NCBI RefSeq assembly: GCF_003268775.1
Contig: NZ_QLSU01000002.1
Location: 434,001-498,000, forward strand
Reading direction: 5' to 3'
Length of the DNA stretch: 64,000 nucleotides
Origin: Paraburkholderia unamae
GTDB taxonomy: Bacteria > Pseudomonadota > Gammaproteobacteria > Burkholderiales > Burkholderiaceae
A model generated the notes under the pieces. That model did not search any database and had not been told where the DNA came from. It saw nothing but the letters and a program-made list of their open reading frames with translations. Each line of letters starts with the position of its first letter. Within the stretch, counting starts at the first letter, position 1. Shown here one piece after another: positions 63,930 through 64,000 of this stretch. The position numbers and the translations under genes are program-made.

Positions 63930-64000
63930 TGCTGTGTCTCCAGACTTATATTCAGAAATGATTCGGCGTGCTTGGTAACCGCATCAGTAACCGGATCAGT

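Overview
The window is high-GC chromosomal DNA from a member of the Burkholderiaceae, most likely the Burkholderia/Paraburkholderia/Caballeronia group. The evidence is the gene content: a KirBac inward-rectifier channel, DUF4148 and DUF3309 small proteins, a short H-NS-family protein, an unlinked Leu/Ile/Val-type binding protein, the rsmI-yraN-diaA-dolP cluster, and a Burkholderia-type YraN N-terminus. No species call is possible from sequence reading alone.

Layout. 1-13.7 kb is core chromosome: a truncated dienelactone hydrolase, a livK-like binding protein, an MFS carrier, a HugZ/PNPOx-like flavoprotein, an H-NS-family protein, a CDF metal exporter, an Lrp regulator, an exonuclease-like protein, a glyoxalase-II-like hydrolase, rlpA, then rsmI/yraN/diaA/dolP and a small cytochrome c. 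A tRNA-Ala(CGC) gene follows at 13687-13762.

The accessory block runs from about 14.2 to 25.25 kb, directly downstream of that tRNA. It has visibly lower GC and less biased codon use than the flanks. It encodes a compact, non-canonical DNA phosphorothioation module: dndC, a 70-aa small protein, dndD, and a gene fusing a DndE-like domain to an FtsK-type DNA-pumping ATPase, all tightly spaced or overlapping. A convergent gene encodes a phosphorothioation-associated putative methyltransferase, and a single-chain PstI/BsuBI-type methylase-endonuclease follows. dndA, dndB and the dndFGH restriction genes are absent, and so is any integrase. This is the most interesting part of the window. A SymE-type toxin gene with a striking upstream hairpin lies just beyond.

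26-64 kb returns to core or shell genes: a bufferin (bufABC) metal-stress operon; three c-di-GMP enzymes (GGDEF, EAL, EAL-GGDEF); a uracil permease, Na+/H+ antiporter and CutC; a fused indolepyruvate ferredoxin oxidoreductase; KirBac; a lacI-AGE isomerase-fructokinase cassette that could convert mannose to fructose 6-phosphate; a BASS-family transporter; a porin; LysR; nitronate monooxygenase; a protein with the full catalytic set of fluoroacetate dehalogenase; Lrp plus an EamA exporter; DUF445; and a minus-strand run of HMG-CoA lyase, YbaK, DUF1289, MaoC and an MBL hydrolase.

Many strong intrinsic terminators and several unexplained inverted repeats are listed. Start codons were chosen by Shine-Dalgarno spacing and family N-termini. 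In this GC-rich DNA most long ORFs antisense to these genes are artefacts and were left out.
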